Positions 19,615-28,632 of a DNA stretch of 47,943 nucleotides are shown piece after piece (positions within the stretch are counted from its first letter, which is position 1; each line of letters begins with the position of its first letter). The notes under the pieces were generated by a model, which saw only the letters and a list, made by a program, of their open reading frames with translations, did no database searches and had not been told where the DNA came from. Source of the stretch: Acidobacteriaceae bacterium (GTDB lineage Bacteria > Acidobacteriota > Terriglobia > Terriglobales > Acidobacteriaceae); NCBI GenBank assembly GCA_027306695.1, contig DAHUZH010000011.1, forward strand, positions 1-47,943, given 5' to 3'. A program made the translations under genes and the position numbers.

Positions 19615-20508
19615 ATGGCGCAGATTTTCGATCGCAGTTCGAATTCCCTGACCAGGCTGAGCTTGGTTCTTTACGGTGTAATTTTGATTGGTGTGGGCGT
19701 GACGCTGAACTACCTGCAACGCTCCCCATGGGTGACGCGCCAGGGACAACGTCCCGACCAGCCCGTTCCATTCAGCCACAAACATCACGTCCAGGGTCTT
19801 GGATTGCAGTGCCAATACTGTCACACTTCGGTGGAAAAATCCAGCTATGCCGGAATTCCTCCCACAAAGACCTGCATCAACTGCCACGCGCAGATATGGA
19901 CGAATGCCGATTTACTGGCTCCGGTGCGTCATAGCTGGGCCACGAACCAGTCGGTCGTCTGGACCAAGGTCCACGATCTGCCGGACTTTGTGTACTTCAA
20001 TCACTCCATCCATGTGAACAAAGGCATTGGCTGCTCCACTTGTCACGGCCGAATCGACGAGATGCCGCTGACGTATCAGGCCAACACGCTCCAGATGGAA
20101 TGGTGTCTGAACTGTCATCGCAATCCGGCGAAAAATCTTCGTCCTACATCCGAGATTTACCAGATGGCCTGGGAAGGCCCATCTTCGCTGCATCCTGTGT
20201 GGTGTACGAACCAGCCTACGACTCCAGGAACTCCCACGGCGCAGCTTGTAAATTGCACGACCCATGATCCTGACAAGGAAGGGCCACAGATCGCAACACT
20301 GGAAGAGCCTCTGGGGCCGGAGTCGCCTACGTTTAACGACAACAGGCTATGGTCTTCTTCCGGCTCCGGCTCGGTCCATGCCCCGGTCCCTGTCAATCCG
20401 CATTATGTGAAATTTACGCAGCAGGAAGAGCTTGGAAAATACCTGCTGGTGCAGTACCACATTCGTCCGCCACGCCAGCTCACGAGCTGCGATACCTGCC
20501 ATCGATGA
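19615..20508 (+). CDS. actA: Alternative Complex III subunit ActA, pentahaem cytochrome c
   Basis: This is the multihaem cytochrome subunit of the quinol:cytochrome c oxidoreductase called Alternative Complex III. It has 297 residues. One N-terminal membrane helix (about 17-34) anchors it, and the rest faces the periplasm. Five CxxCH haem-binding motifs are visible: CQYCH (66-70), CINCH, CSTCH, CLNCH and CDTCH (292-296, at the very end). FSHKHHV and FNHSIHV supply candidate distal histidines. It is the first gene of the act operon and overlaps actB by 4 bases (ATGA). It likely passes electrons from the ActB iron-sulfur chain towards the monohaem ActE or the oxidase. Confidence 0.95.
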   Translation: MAQIFDRSSNSLTRLSLVLYGVILIGVGVTLNYLQRSPWVTRQGQRPDQPVPFSHKHHVQGLGLQCQYCHTSVEKSSYAGIPPTKTCINCHAQIWTNADLLAPVRHSWATNQSVVWTKVHDLPDFVYFNHSIHVNKGIGCSTCHGRIDEMPLTYQANTLQMEWCLNCHRNPAKNLRPTSEIYQMAWEGPSSLHPVWCTNQPTTPGTPTAQLVNCTTHDPDKEGPQIATLEEPLGPESPTFNDNRLWSSSGSGSVHAPVPVNPHYVKFTQQEELGKYLLVQYHIRPPRQLTSCDTCHR

Positions 20509-23500
20509 GCCACGATATGGATGTACAGAAATTTCCGGGCGAAGCCATGAAAGACAACCGCAAAGGTCAAGATTCGAAGATGGAAAACGAACACGAGACC
20601 GCAACAGTCGATACAAAACAACGTGCGAAGACCGCGCAACTGATGGAGACCGCGCAGGCCCGTCTGGCAGGCATGACCGGCAAACGTTATTGGCGCACCA
20701 TCGATGAACTGGCCGACACCCCGGATTTCCAGGACGCTCTACGGCGTGAATTCCCGCAGCACGCCTCGGAATGGGTAGACTCTGTTTCGCGCCGCGGCTT
20801 CATGAAGTTGATGGGCGCATCCATCGCGCTGGCTGGACTTACCGGATGCACCAAGCAGCCCGACGAACCGATCTATCCCTACGTCAAGCAACCAGAGGAC
20901 CTCGTCCTCGGCAAGCCAATCTATTTCGCAACGGCGCACCCGTTCCCCATGGGGTCGGTGCCGCTGCTGGTCAAGACGGACGCATATCGCCCGATCAAGC
21001 TGGAAGGCAATCCAGAACATCCGATGAATCACGGAACTACGGATGCCTATACGCAGGGAACGCTGCTGGGGTTGTACGATCCAGACCGCTCGCAACGCGT
21101 GATGTATCGCGGAGAAACCCGCAACTACTCCAACTTTCTTGCCGACTTTACGGCCATGCTGGAATCGAAGACCGCCAGCGGAGGCCAGGGGCTGTATTTC
21201 CTGAGCGCCACAGTGGCTTCCCCAACTTTGGCTGCGCAGTGGAAACAGGCAAGCGCCAAATTCCCCAAAGCGAAATGGCTCCAGTACGAACCAGTCAATC
21301 GCGACTCGGCGCGGATCGCTTCCCGGCAGGCATTTGGCGATTTTGTCGATACCCAGTACAAGCTCGATGCCGCGGATGTGATTCTCTCGCTCGATGCGGA
21401 TTTTCTGTCCGGCCTCTGGCAGCCTGGATTTCTAAAGCTCGCAGCGGACTACGCACATCGGCGCTCGTTGAATCCGGGTGTGGAGATGAATCGCCTGTAT
21501 GTGGTCGAAAGCACCCCATCCACGACTGGCTTTAAGGCGGAACATCGGCTACGCATGCGCGCCAGCCAGATGGAGGGCTTTGCCGCCGCAGTAGCATCTG
21601 CGCTGGGCGCAGGTTCCGCGCCAACCGGCGCAGTCTGGACGGACGAACAAACGGCTTATCTAAATGCTGTTGTCAAAGATTTGAAGGCCAATGCTGGCAA
21701 ATGCGTGGTCATCCCCGGTGAGCAGGCCGCTCCCGGCGTCCATCTGGCGGCCATTGCGATCAATCAGGCGCTTGGCAATGTTGGCAAGACGGTGGTCTAC
21801 ACGGAAACTGTAAACCCCATGCCCACTGTGCAGGGGGAAGAGATCAAGCAACTGGTCGACGATCTGAATGCCGGAAAAGTCGACTGGTTGATTATGTTCG
21901 ACAGCAATCCGGTGTACAACGCGCCGGCTGACCTCGAATTTGAAAAGGCCATGGGCCACGCCAAAACCGTAGTCCATCTTGGCTTGTACCCGGATGAGAC
22001 TGCCCAGATTTCCGACTGGCACATCAACGGAACCCACTATCTGGAAACATGGTCCGATGTTCGCGTCTACGACGGCACGGTCAGCATCGTCCAGCCGATG
22101 ATCGAGCCGCTCTATGCCGGCAAATCGGCGCACCACATCGTACAGGCGATGCTGGACGAGCCGGATATTTCTCCGATGCAGGCTGTGCAGCAGACCTGGA
22201 AGTCTGTGCTGGGCGCGGGCAGTAAAGGTGGCGATCCCGATCTGCCATGGCGGAAGGCGCTTCATGATGGATGGATTGCCGACACAGCTTTTCCTGTCAA
22301 AACCGTGAGCGCAAAGAATGCCACGGCTGCCGCCGTAGCTATTCCCGATGCAACCGCGATGGAAGTCATCTTCCGCCCCGACCCGACCATCTACGATGGG
22401 CGCTATTCCAATCTGGGCTGGATGCAAGAGTTGCCAAAGCCGATCACCAATCTTTCCTGGGACAATGCCGCGTTGATGAGCATCCAGACCATGGCCAGGC
22501 TCAACGCCAGCGAGAGCGATGTAGTCGAAATCGATTATCGGGGCCGAAAGATCAAGGCTTCCGCGTTGGTGGTTCCGGGCCATCCCGATCAAAGCATCAC
22601 GGTGTATCTGGGCTATGGCCGCCGCAATTCCGGGCGTGTGGGTACGGGTCAGGGATTCGATGCGTTTCCAATCCGCCTCACTTCATCGCAGTTGTTTGCA
22701 GTCGGCGCGACGGTCAAAAAGACAGGCGAAACCTACGAGTGCGCGATCCCGAAAAGCCATTACATTGATCATCGCAGTGCGTTTGCGCGTACATACGGCA
22801 ATGTAGAGGAGGCGGACCAGGTAAAACCGGACACCACGCCGCATTCTCTGGAAGGCCGCGAAGCGGAGCAGCGTGGGATCATTCGCTACGCCACGCTGGA
22901 AGAATATAAGCAGAACCCAAACTTTGCCGCCGCCGAACCTGACTTCAACGCCCCGCCCAAGACGACGACGCTGTTTCCAGTGTGGGATTACAGCAAAGGA
23001 TATCAATGGGCGCTGTCGATCGATCTGAATTCCTGCGTGGGATGCAATGCCTGCATTGTGAGCTGCTATGCGGAGAACAACATCGCTGTCGTGGGTAAAC
23101 ATCAGGTGAAGGTGGGCCGCGACATGCAGTGGATTCGCATCGACACCTACTTTGAAGGCGATCTCGACAAGCCTAAGGCATATTTCCAGCCGATGACCTG
23201 TCAGCAGTGCGAAAATGCCCCTTGCGAGCAGGTCTGCCCGGTCGGCGCGACGGTCCACACGCCGGAAGGTCTGAACGCCATGGTCTATAACCGCTGCGTG
23301 GGCACGCGGTACTGCTCGAACAACTGTCCCTATAAAGTGCGGCGCTTCAACTGGCTGCTTTTTTCGGATTGGGAGACGGAATCCCTCAAGTTGATGCGCA
23401 ACCCGGACGTCACCGTCCGCAGCCGCGGTGTGATGGAAAAATGCACCTATTGCGTGCAGCGGATCAGCGCAGCAAAAATTCAGGCCGACAAAGAAAATCG

Positions 23501-23717
23501 CGTCGTCCAGGATGGCGAAATCGTGACCGCCTGTCAGCAGGCATGCCCGACCAAAGCCATTACCTTCGGCAACATCAATGACAAGAACAGTCGAGTTTCA
23601 AAGATCAAACAGCAGACACGGAACTATACCGTTCTGGCTGATCTCAACACACGTCCACGGACGTCTTACATTGCCGGAGTTGTCAATCCCAACCCGGATT
23701 TAATGGAAAACGCCTGA
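20505..23717 (+). CDS. actB: Alternative Complex III subunit ActB, molybdopterin-oxidoreductase-like iron-sulfur protein
   Basis: This is the large peripheral subunit of ACIII. I take the ATG at 20505, which overlaps the actA stop in ATGA, giving 1070 residues; the frame is open further upstream but only inside actA. A twin-arginine motif, SRRGFMK (R96, R97), precedes a hydrophobic stretch and LTGC, so it is Tat-exported and possibly lipidated. The extra 90 residues before the twin arginines are characteristic of ActB. Residues about 120-830 resemble a molybdopterin oxidoreductase, though this family carries no molybdenum cofactor. The C-terminal domain from C844 has CVGCNACIVSC, CQQCENAPCEQVC, CVGTRYCSNNC and CTYC...CQQAC, enough for three [4Fe-4S] and one [3Fe-4S] cluster. 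Confidence 0.95.
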   Translation: MSHDMDVQKFPGEAMKDNRKGQDSKMENEHETATVDTKQRAKTAQLMETAQARLAGMTGKRYWRTIDELADTPDFQDALRREFPQHASEWVDSVSRRGFMKLMGASIALAGLTGCTKQPDEPIYPYVKQPEDLVLGKPIYFATAHPFPMGSVPLLVKTDAYRPIKLEGNPEHPMNHGTTDAYTQGTLLGLYDPDRSQRVMYRGETRNYSNFLADFTAMLESKTASGGQGLYFLSATVASPTLAAQWKQASAKFPKAKWLQYEPVNRDSARIASRQAFGDFVDTQYKLDAADVILSLDADFLSGLWQPGFLKLAADYAHRRSLNPGVEMNRLYVVESTPSTTGFKAEHRLRMRASQMEGFAAAVASALGAGSAPTGAVWTDEQTAYLNAVVKDLKANAGKCVVIPGEQAAPGVHLAAIAINQALGNVGKTVVYTETVNPMPTVQGEEIKQLVDDLNAGKVDWLIMFDSNPVYNAPADLEFEKAMGHAKTVVHLGLYPDETAQISDWHINGTHYLETWSDVRVYDGTVSIVQPMIEPLYAGKSAHHIVQAMLDEPDISPMQAVQQTWKSVLGAGSKGGDPDLPWRKALHDGWIADTAFPVKTVSAKNATAAAVAIPDATAMEVIFRPDPTIYDGRYSNLGWMQELPKPITNLSWDNAALMSIQTMARLNASESDVVEIDYRGRKIKASALVVPGHPDQSITVYLGYGRRNSGRVGTGQGFDAFPIRLTSSQLFAVGATVKKTGETYECAIPKSHYIDHRSAFARTYGNVEEADQVKPDTTPHSLEGREAEQRGIIRYATLEEYKQNPNFAAAEPDFNAPPKTTTLFPVWDYSKGYQWALSIDLNSCVGCNACIVSCYAENNIAVVGKHQVKVGRDMQWIRIDTYFEGDLDKPKAYFQPMTCQQCENAPCEQVCPVGATVHTPEGLNAMVYNRCVGTRYCSNNCPYKVRRFNWLLFSDWETESLKLMRNPDVTVRSRGVMEKCTYCVQRISAAKIQADKENRVVQDGEIVTACQQACPTKAITFGNINDKNSRVSKIKQQTRNYTVLADLNTRPRTSYIAGVVNPNPDLMENA

Positions 23718-23796
23718 GTGGCAGGATTGCCACCGGGTTATTTGCAGGCTGACGCAGAGAGGGAAACCTCGGCGAACTGAAGAGGTCGCACTAAGC

Positions 23797-25221
23797 ATGG
23801 CTACCAAAGATATTTCGCCTCAAGATCCGATGATCGACCCGGAGACGGGAGAGCAGCGAGTCATTGCCCCTGGGCATACTTTCCGCTCGATCACTGAGAA
23901 GCTCACGCGCATTGTCCTGACCACGCACACGCCGCTGGGCTGGTTCTTTGGCTTCGCGCTGGCTGGCAGCGTTGCCATGCTGCTGCTGGTCGCGGTGACC
24001 TGGCTGTTCCTGAAAGGCACCGGCATCTGGGGCATCACCATGCCCGTCGCGTGGGGCTTCGCAATCATCAACTTCGTCTGGTGGATTGGTATCGGCCACG
24101 CCGGAACGCTGATTTCCGCCATTCTTCTGTTGTTCAAGCAGAAGTGGCGCAACTCCATCAATCGGTTTGCGGAAGCAATGACGATTTTTGCCGTCATTTG
24201 CGCTGCCATGTTCCCCGTGATCCACACTGGGCGGCCGTGGCTGGCGATTTACTGGCTGTTCCCTTATCCGAACACCATGAACTACTGGCCGCAGTTCCGT
24301 TCCCCGCTGATGTGGGACGTCTTTGCTGTCTCGACCTACGCGACCATCTCCGTTGTCTTCTGGTATATCGGGATGATTCCCGATCTGGGCACGCTGCGCG
24401 ATAAATCGAAATCGAAAATAGGCCGCTTCGTTTATGGCCAGATGGCGCTCGGCTGGCGTGGTTCCACCCGGCATTGGATGCGGTATGAAACCGCCTCCCT
24501 GCTGCTGGCCGGTTTGGCGACGCCGCTGGTTCTTTCCGTACATACCGTCATCAGCTTCGATTTTGCCGTGGCGATCATGCCGGGCTGGCATACAACCATT
24601 TTCCCGCCGTATTTCGTGGCGGGGGCCGTCTACTCCGGCTTCGCCATGGTGCTGACCCTGGCCATTCCGATCCGCAAGTTCTACCACCTGGAAGATCTGA
24701 TTACCATCCGGCATCTCGATAACTGCGGCAAGGTGATGCTGGCCACTGGTTTCATCGTTGCCTATGGCTACATGACGGACATTGCCTATGCCTGGTACTC
24801 GGCGGACAAGTGGGAATTCTTCATGGCTTGGAACCGCATATTCGGTCCCATGGGCTGGTCGTATTGGATCCTCATCTTCTCGAACATCGCATTTCCGCTC
24901 ACTACGCTGTGGTCCCGGCGTCTGCGCCAGAATGTCGCGTATCTGTTCGTTCTCTCGCTCATCGTGAATACGGGAATGTGGTTTGAACGCTTTGTGATTG
25001 TCGTTACCAGCCTCACCCGCGACTACCTGCCATCTTCGTGGGGCACGTATCGGGCGACCCGCTGGGACTATATGACGTTTGTCGGAACGATGGGCCTGTT
25101 TACCGCCCTCTTCTTTCTCTTCATTCGGCTGCTGCCGATGATCCCGATGTCGGAGATTCGGCAGATTTTGCCGGGGGCAAAAATTAATGAAGCTGAACTT
25201 CAGCACAAAGGTGGGGACTGA
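23797..25221 (+). CDS. actC: Alternative Complex III subunit ActC, NrfD-like quinol-binding membrane protein
   Basis: This integral membrane protein of 474 residues has about ten predicted helices and belongs to the NrfD/PsrC family. It carries the ACIII quinol site and is one of two related membrane subunits, with ActF. Recognisable segments are THTPLGWFFGFALAG in the first helix, FVWWIGIGHAGTLISA, and MFPVIHTGRPW. It follows actB after 79 bases, the largest gap inside the act genes, and overlaps actD by one base (TGATG). It works in the inner membrane together with ActA, B, D, E and F to oxidise menaquinol. The opposite strand shows a long open frame here, which is a composition artefact. 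Confidence 0.95.
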   Translation: MATKDISPQDPMIDPETGEQRVIAPGHTFRSITEKLTRIVLTTHTPLGWFFGFALAGSVAMLLLVAVTWLFLKGTGIWGITMPVAWGFAIINFVWWIGIGHAGTLISAILLLFKQKWRNSINRFAEAMTIFAVICAAMFPVIHTGRPWLAIYWLFPYPNTMNYWPQFRSPLMWDVFAVSTYATISVVFWYIGMIPDLGTLRDKSKSKIGRFVYGQMALGWRGSTRHWMRYETASLLLAGLATPLVLSVHTVISFDFAVAIMPGWHTTIFPPYFVAGAVYSGFAMVLTLAIPIRKFYHLEDLITIRHLDNCGKVMLATGFIVAYGYMTDIAYAWYSADKWEFFMAWNRIFGPMGWSYWILIFSNIAFPLTTLWSRRLRQNVAYLFVLSLIVNTGMWFERFVIVVTSLTRDYLPSSWGTYRATRWDYMTFVGTMGLFTALFFLFIRLLPMIPMSEIRQILPGAKINEAELQHKGGD

Positions 25222-25772
25222 TGCCAGTGCGCGAAGGTATTTACGGTTTGCTTGCAGAATTCGATACGCCGACGCAACTGGTGTATGCGGCCCAGACGGC
25301 TTATGAGTCAGGATACAGGCGCATGGACTGCTATACGCCCTACCCGGTCGAGGAAGCTGCAGAAGCCATAGGCTTCGATGAGCCGAAGGAAAAGGGTGTT
25401 TCTCGGGTTTGCCTTTTAGGCGGAATCCTCGGCGGTCTCGCCATGTTCACGCTGGAAACGTGGGTCTCCGTTTGGGCCTATCCGCTTAACATTGCCGGGC
25501 GCGGAAAATTTTCCTGGGTGGCCTTTATCATTCCGGCGTACGAGTGGACCATTCTCTGGGCTGGACTCTCTGCGGGTTTTGGCATGCTGGCGCTGAATCG
25601 CCTGCCGTCGCCCTATCACCCACTTTTCAATGCGCCCAACTTTCGCAATGGCGCCACGTCGGACAAGTTTTTTCTCTGTTTAGAGGCGGACGATCCCCGC
25701 TTCGATATCGGGGAATCGCGGGAACTTCTGGAATCCCTCCACCCAACCTCTGTCGTCGAGGTGGAGCACTAA
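25221..25772 (+). CDS. actD: Alternative Complex III subunit ActD (DUF3341)
   Basis: This small membrane subunit of ACIII has 183 residues. The N-terminal cytoplasmic domain has the family signature EFDTPTQLVYAAQ and YRRMDCYTPYPVEE. Two predicted helices follow (about residues 60-80 and 95-120), and the C-terminal tail contains FFLCLEADDPRFD. The family is DUF3341, found almost only next to actC and actE. It holds no cofactor motif; in known ACIII structures it packs against ActC and ActF. Its ATG overlaps the actC stop, so it is translated with it. Confidence 0.93.
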   Translation: MPVREGIYGLLAEFDTPTQLVYAAQTAYESGYRRMDCYTPYPVEEAAEAIGFDEPKEKGVSRVCLLGGILGGLAMFTLETWVSVWAYPLNIAGRGKFSWVAFIIPAYEWTILWAGLSAGFGMLALNRLPSPYHPLFNAPNFRNGATSDKFFLCLEADDPRFDIGESRELLESLHPTSVVEVEH

Positions 25773-25776
25773 ACTC

Positions 25777-26547
25777 ATGTCTATACATTCGTCAAACTCG
25801 ATTTTTCGCTGGGCGCTTGCTTCTGCGGCTCTGGTTTCTGTGGCCATGATGGCAGGCTGCCGCCAGGACATGCAGAATGAACCAAAAATGATTCCGCAGC
25901 GTGGAACCACCTTCTTTGCCAGCGGCCGCTCGGTACGTCCGCAGGTGCTCGGCACTGTGGCCCGCGGCCAACTCGATGCCGATACATATTTCCATACCGG
26001 CCTGATCAACAATCAGGAGCAGGACAAAATGCCGTTCCCAGTCACCATGGAGGTGCTGCTACGCGGCCAGGAACGGTACAACATCTATTGCACTCCATGC
26101 CATTCCCGGGTAGGAAATGGACGCGGAATGATTGTCGAGCGTGGCTACAAGCCAGCAGGCGATTATCACGATGCGCGCATTCTGGATAAGCCGATCAGTC
26201 ATTATTTTGTAGTGATGACCCATGGCTACGGCGCCATGCCGGACTATGCGTCGCAGCTCAATGCTCAAGACCGCTGGGCCGTAGCGGCTTACATTCGCGC
26301 GTTGCAACTGAGCCAGCACGCCACCATTCAGGATGTACCGTCGGGAACCAACGTCCAAACACTGGCGGAAGTCTCGCAGCAAATGGGATACTCTCCGAAT
26401 TTCCCGCAGGAATGGGTCCTGCCGGAGCTGACCAATGTTCCCAGTGCCGGGGAGATGAAGAGCGACGTTGCTTCCCATAAAAAAGCTATGCCCGCTACAA
26501 CGCAAAATGCACCCGAGAACAACGCCCTGCACAAGGGAACAAAGTAG
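25777..26547 (+). CDS. actE: Alternative Complex III subunit ActE, monohaem cytochrome c lipoprotein
   Basis: This is a periplasmic monohaem cytochrome c of ACIII with 256 residues. The signal ends in a lipobox (MMAGC, cysteine near residue 28), so it is a lipid-anchored protein. The haem site is CTPCH, and GAMPDY probably provides the axial methionine. The segment before the haem (PFPVTMEVLLRGQERYNIY) is typical of ActE. It starts 4 bases after actD. The C-terminal 40 residues are low-complexity and rich in Lys, Asn and Ala. It would deliver electrons from ActA to a soluble or oxidase-bound cytochrome c. Confidence 0.93.
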   Translation: MSIHSSNSIFRWALASAALVSVAMMAGCRQDMQNEPKMIPQRGTTFFASGRSVRPQVLGTVARGQLDADTYFHTGLINNQEQDKMPFPVTMEVLLRGQERYNIYCTPCHSRVGNGRGMIVERGYKPAGDYHDARILDKPISHYFVVMTHGYGAMPDYASQLNAQDRWAVAAYIRALQLSQHATIQDVPSGTNVQTLAEVSQQMGYSPNFPQEWVLPELTNVPSAGEMKSDVASHKKAMPATTQNAPENNALHKGTK

Positions 26548-26566
26548 CCGGGGACTGGATATAAGC

Positions 26567-27841
26567 ATGGAACAAGGACAGCACGCACACCACTTACCCG
26601 CAAATCTGGGCGCTCCGGTCTCCGTCCTGCGCTGGCGCTCTCGCGCGATCCTCGCGACTGCGATCTTCGCAGTATTGGCGATCATCGACCTCTTCATCAG
26701 CCATAGTTTCGACTATGTCCTGCGTGGCTGGCTCATGGGGCTGATGCTTTGCCTCAGCGTCTGTCTCGGGGGCTTGGCGCTTTTAATGGTGCAGTGGGTC
26801 TCTGGCGGAAAGTGGGGTTTCCTGATTCGCCGCCCGCTGGAAGCCATGAGCCGCACGCTGCCGCTCGTTTTCCTGATGTTTCTGCCGATTGCGATTTTTG
26901 CCAAGCGGCTCTACCTATGGGCGCGCATTACCGATCCTCAATCTGCGCTGCGCGCCGGAGTCATCGACGCCATGCAGGCGCACGCCATCGCCTACAAGCG
27001 GCCCTATCTCAACCTGGAAGGCTTCTGGATTCGCGGCATTGCGTACTTCATCATTTTTGGGATTTTTACCTACTTTCTCAACCGCTGGTCCCTGCAGCGC
27101 GACACCGATACGCAGCATGGCAACTGGTTCTGGCAGAAGCGCTTTGAAAACCTGAGTGGCCCCGGTCTGGTGGTTTACTCGCTGGTGCTGACCGGCATGT
27201 GCGTGGACTGGGTCATGTCGCTCGATCCAACATGGTTTTCCTCGATGTACGGTTTCATGTTCATTGTTGCCCAGGGATATGCGGCACTGGCCTTTGTGGT
27301 GTTGGTGGTGTTGGCGCTTTCGCAGTATGAGCCGGTCAACGCCATTTTTCGCGTCACCGAGCAGCACGATTTGGGCAAATTGATGTTCGCCTTCGTCATG
27401 TTGAACATCTACATGGCGTTCTCGCAATATCTGATTATCTGGTCCGGCAATCTCCCCAACGAAATACGCTGGTACATGAACCGCATTACAGGGGGATGGG
27501 GACCGATCGCAGGGCTGGACTTTCTATTCCACTGGGTGCTTCCGTTCTTCCTGCTGCTCTCGCGGGACCTCAAGCGCAACAAGCGGAAACTGGCAACCGT
27601 GTGCTGCATCATGCTGTTTGCGCGTTTCTGGGACACCTGGTGGTTGATTGCACCCAACTTTCCCGATCAGCGCCACAACCTTCACTTCAGCGCTGGCATG
27701 CTGCAATACATCTTTGTGCCGGGCGCGATGACCGCTCTCTGGTTGGCTTATTTCATCACCACGCTGCGGACACGCAACCTGGTGCCGCAGCACGATCCGC
27801 ATCTGCCTCAAATTCTGGAGCCTGAACATGCCCATGCATGA
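26567..27841 (+). CDS. actF: Alternative Complex III subunit ActF, NrfD-like membrane protein
   Basis: This is the second NrfD-like membrane subunit of ACIII. I choose the ATG at 26567, giving 424 residues, because the frame upstream runs inside actE and does not read like a membrane protein. About ten helices are predicted. Family segments include MQAHAIAYKRPYLN, VYSLVLTGMCVDWVMSLDP, and FWDTWWLIAPNF. ActF resembles ActC in fold but is thought not to bind quinol, and may form a proton path; that is family knowledge, not seen here. The last codons overlap the start of the next gene by 14 bases, so expression is coupled. Confidence 0.94.
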   Translation: MEQGQHAHHLPANLGAPVSVLRWRSRAILATAIFAVLAIIDLFISHSFDYVLRGWLMGLMLCLSVCLGGLALLMVQWVSGGKWGFLIRRPLEAMSRTLPLVFLMFLPIAIFAKRLYLWARITDPQSALRAGVIDAMQAHAIAYKRPYLNLEGFWIRGIAYFIIFGIFTYFLNRWSLQRDTDTQHGNWFWQKRFENLSGPGLVVYSLVLTGMCVDWVMSLDPTWFSSMYGFMFIVAQGYAALAFVVLVVLALSQYEPVNAIFRVTEQHDLGKLMFAFVMLNIYMAFSQYLIIWSGNLPNEIRWYMNRITGGWGPIAGLDFLFHWVLPFFLLLSRDLKRNKRKLATVCCIMLFARFWDTWWLIAPNFPDQRHNLHFSAGMLQYIFVPGAMTALWLAYFITTLRTRNLVPQHDPHLPQILEPEHAHA

Positions 27842-28475
27842 TCCTAAAAATACGAACCAGGCCGGCGATACCGGCCCCGGATACGAAACCAGCGACGCCA
27901 ATGTGTCGGGAGCGGTCACGTTTCTGGTTGTGCTCGGGGTGTCGGTTATCGTTGTGTTCGTCCTTGCCTTCGGGATTGGGAAGCTCATCAATCTTGAACT
28001 GGCCAAACAAGACGGCCCGGCAAACAAGTGGAGCCAATTGGCTGGTGCGAAAACTGGCGGCAACATGGAGTCCAACCCACAAATTGAGCAACAGCAGCTC
28101 CAGCAATTGGTGAAGAGATTTCCGACGCCGCGGTTGCAGACGGATGACGGCAATATGGACGTCGCAGAGATGCACGCGCGCGAAGACATGTTCCTGAACT
28201 ACTACTCCTGGGTCGATACGCAGCATCAGGTCGTCAGAATTCCGATTACGCGTGCGATGCAGATTTTGGCCCAAAAAGGGATTCCAGTCGAAGGCCAGCA
28301 GGGAACGCAGCAACAGGCAATGTTCGGAGATGGCTCGAATGCTGTTACCCCGCCTCTTACCGACGGATTTGCCCGCACCGGCCCGGAGATTGACATGATT
28401 GAGGCGCGGCGGCAGCAGCGGATGGAAGCGGAACCGCCGCAAAACACGCAAGCGGAGATGCAGCCTGCGCACTAA
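27828..28475 (+). CDS. Single-helix membrane protein of unknown function in the ACIII-oxidase operon
   Basis: The protein has 215 residues from the ATG at 27828 (a second ATG at 27834 would remove two residues). It has a short cytoplasmic N-terminus, one membrane helix (about residues 28-52, FLVVLGVSVIVVFVLAFGI), and a periplasmic part rich in Gln. The most patterned part is NYYSWVDTQHQVVRIPITRA followed by MQILAQKGIP. I recall a similar W-V-D...R-I-P-I...A-M pattern in small proteins beside SCO and cox genes in several phyla, but cannot verify it. There are no cysteines, so it binds no haem or copper by the usual motifs. Location between actF and the SCO gene suggests an assembly or linker role between the two complexes; this is inference. 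Confidence 0.75.
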   Translation: MPMHDPKNTNQAGDTGPGYETSDANVSGAVTFLVVLGVSVIVVFVLAFGIGKLINLELAKQDGPANKWSQLAGAKTGGNMESNPQIEQQQLQQLVKRFPTPRLQTDDGNMDVAEMHAREDMFLNYYSWVDTQHQVVRIPITRAMQILAQKGIPVEGQQGTQQQAMFGDGSNAVTPPLTDGFARTGPEIDMIEARRQQRMEAEPPQNTQAEMQPAH

Positions 28476-28632
28476 GACGGCGGTGTCCTTTCCCTCGCAT
28501 GATCGACATATATTTTGCTTGCGATTTGCAGTGAACTGGATGGATGCATCGCATTCCATCTTTGGATAGAGCTACCATAAATTTAAGACAGGACTTGCTG
28601 GAGATAGAGGCCGAAAACCTTCTAGCGAAATT

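Noticed and set aside
20349..20504. Upstream extension of ActB inside actA
   Set aside because: The extension reads as Cys/Pro-rich out-of-frame sequence of actA. The ATG at 20505 with an ATGA overlap is the natural start.
23791..25206. A 471-codon open frame on the minus strand opposite actC
   Set aside because: Its translation is rich in Arg, His, Gln and Pro with no domain, while the plus strand encodes an unmistakable NrfD-like protein. It is a by-product of codon bias.
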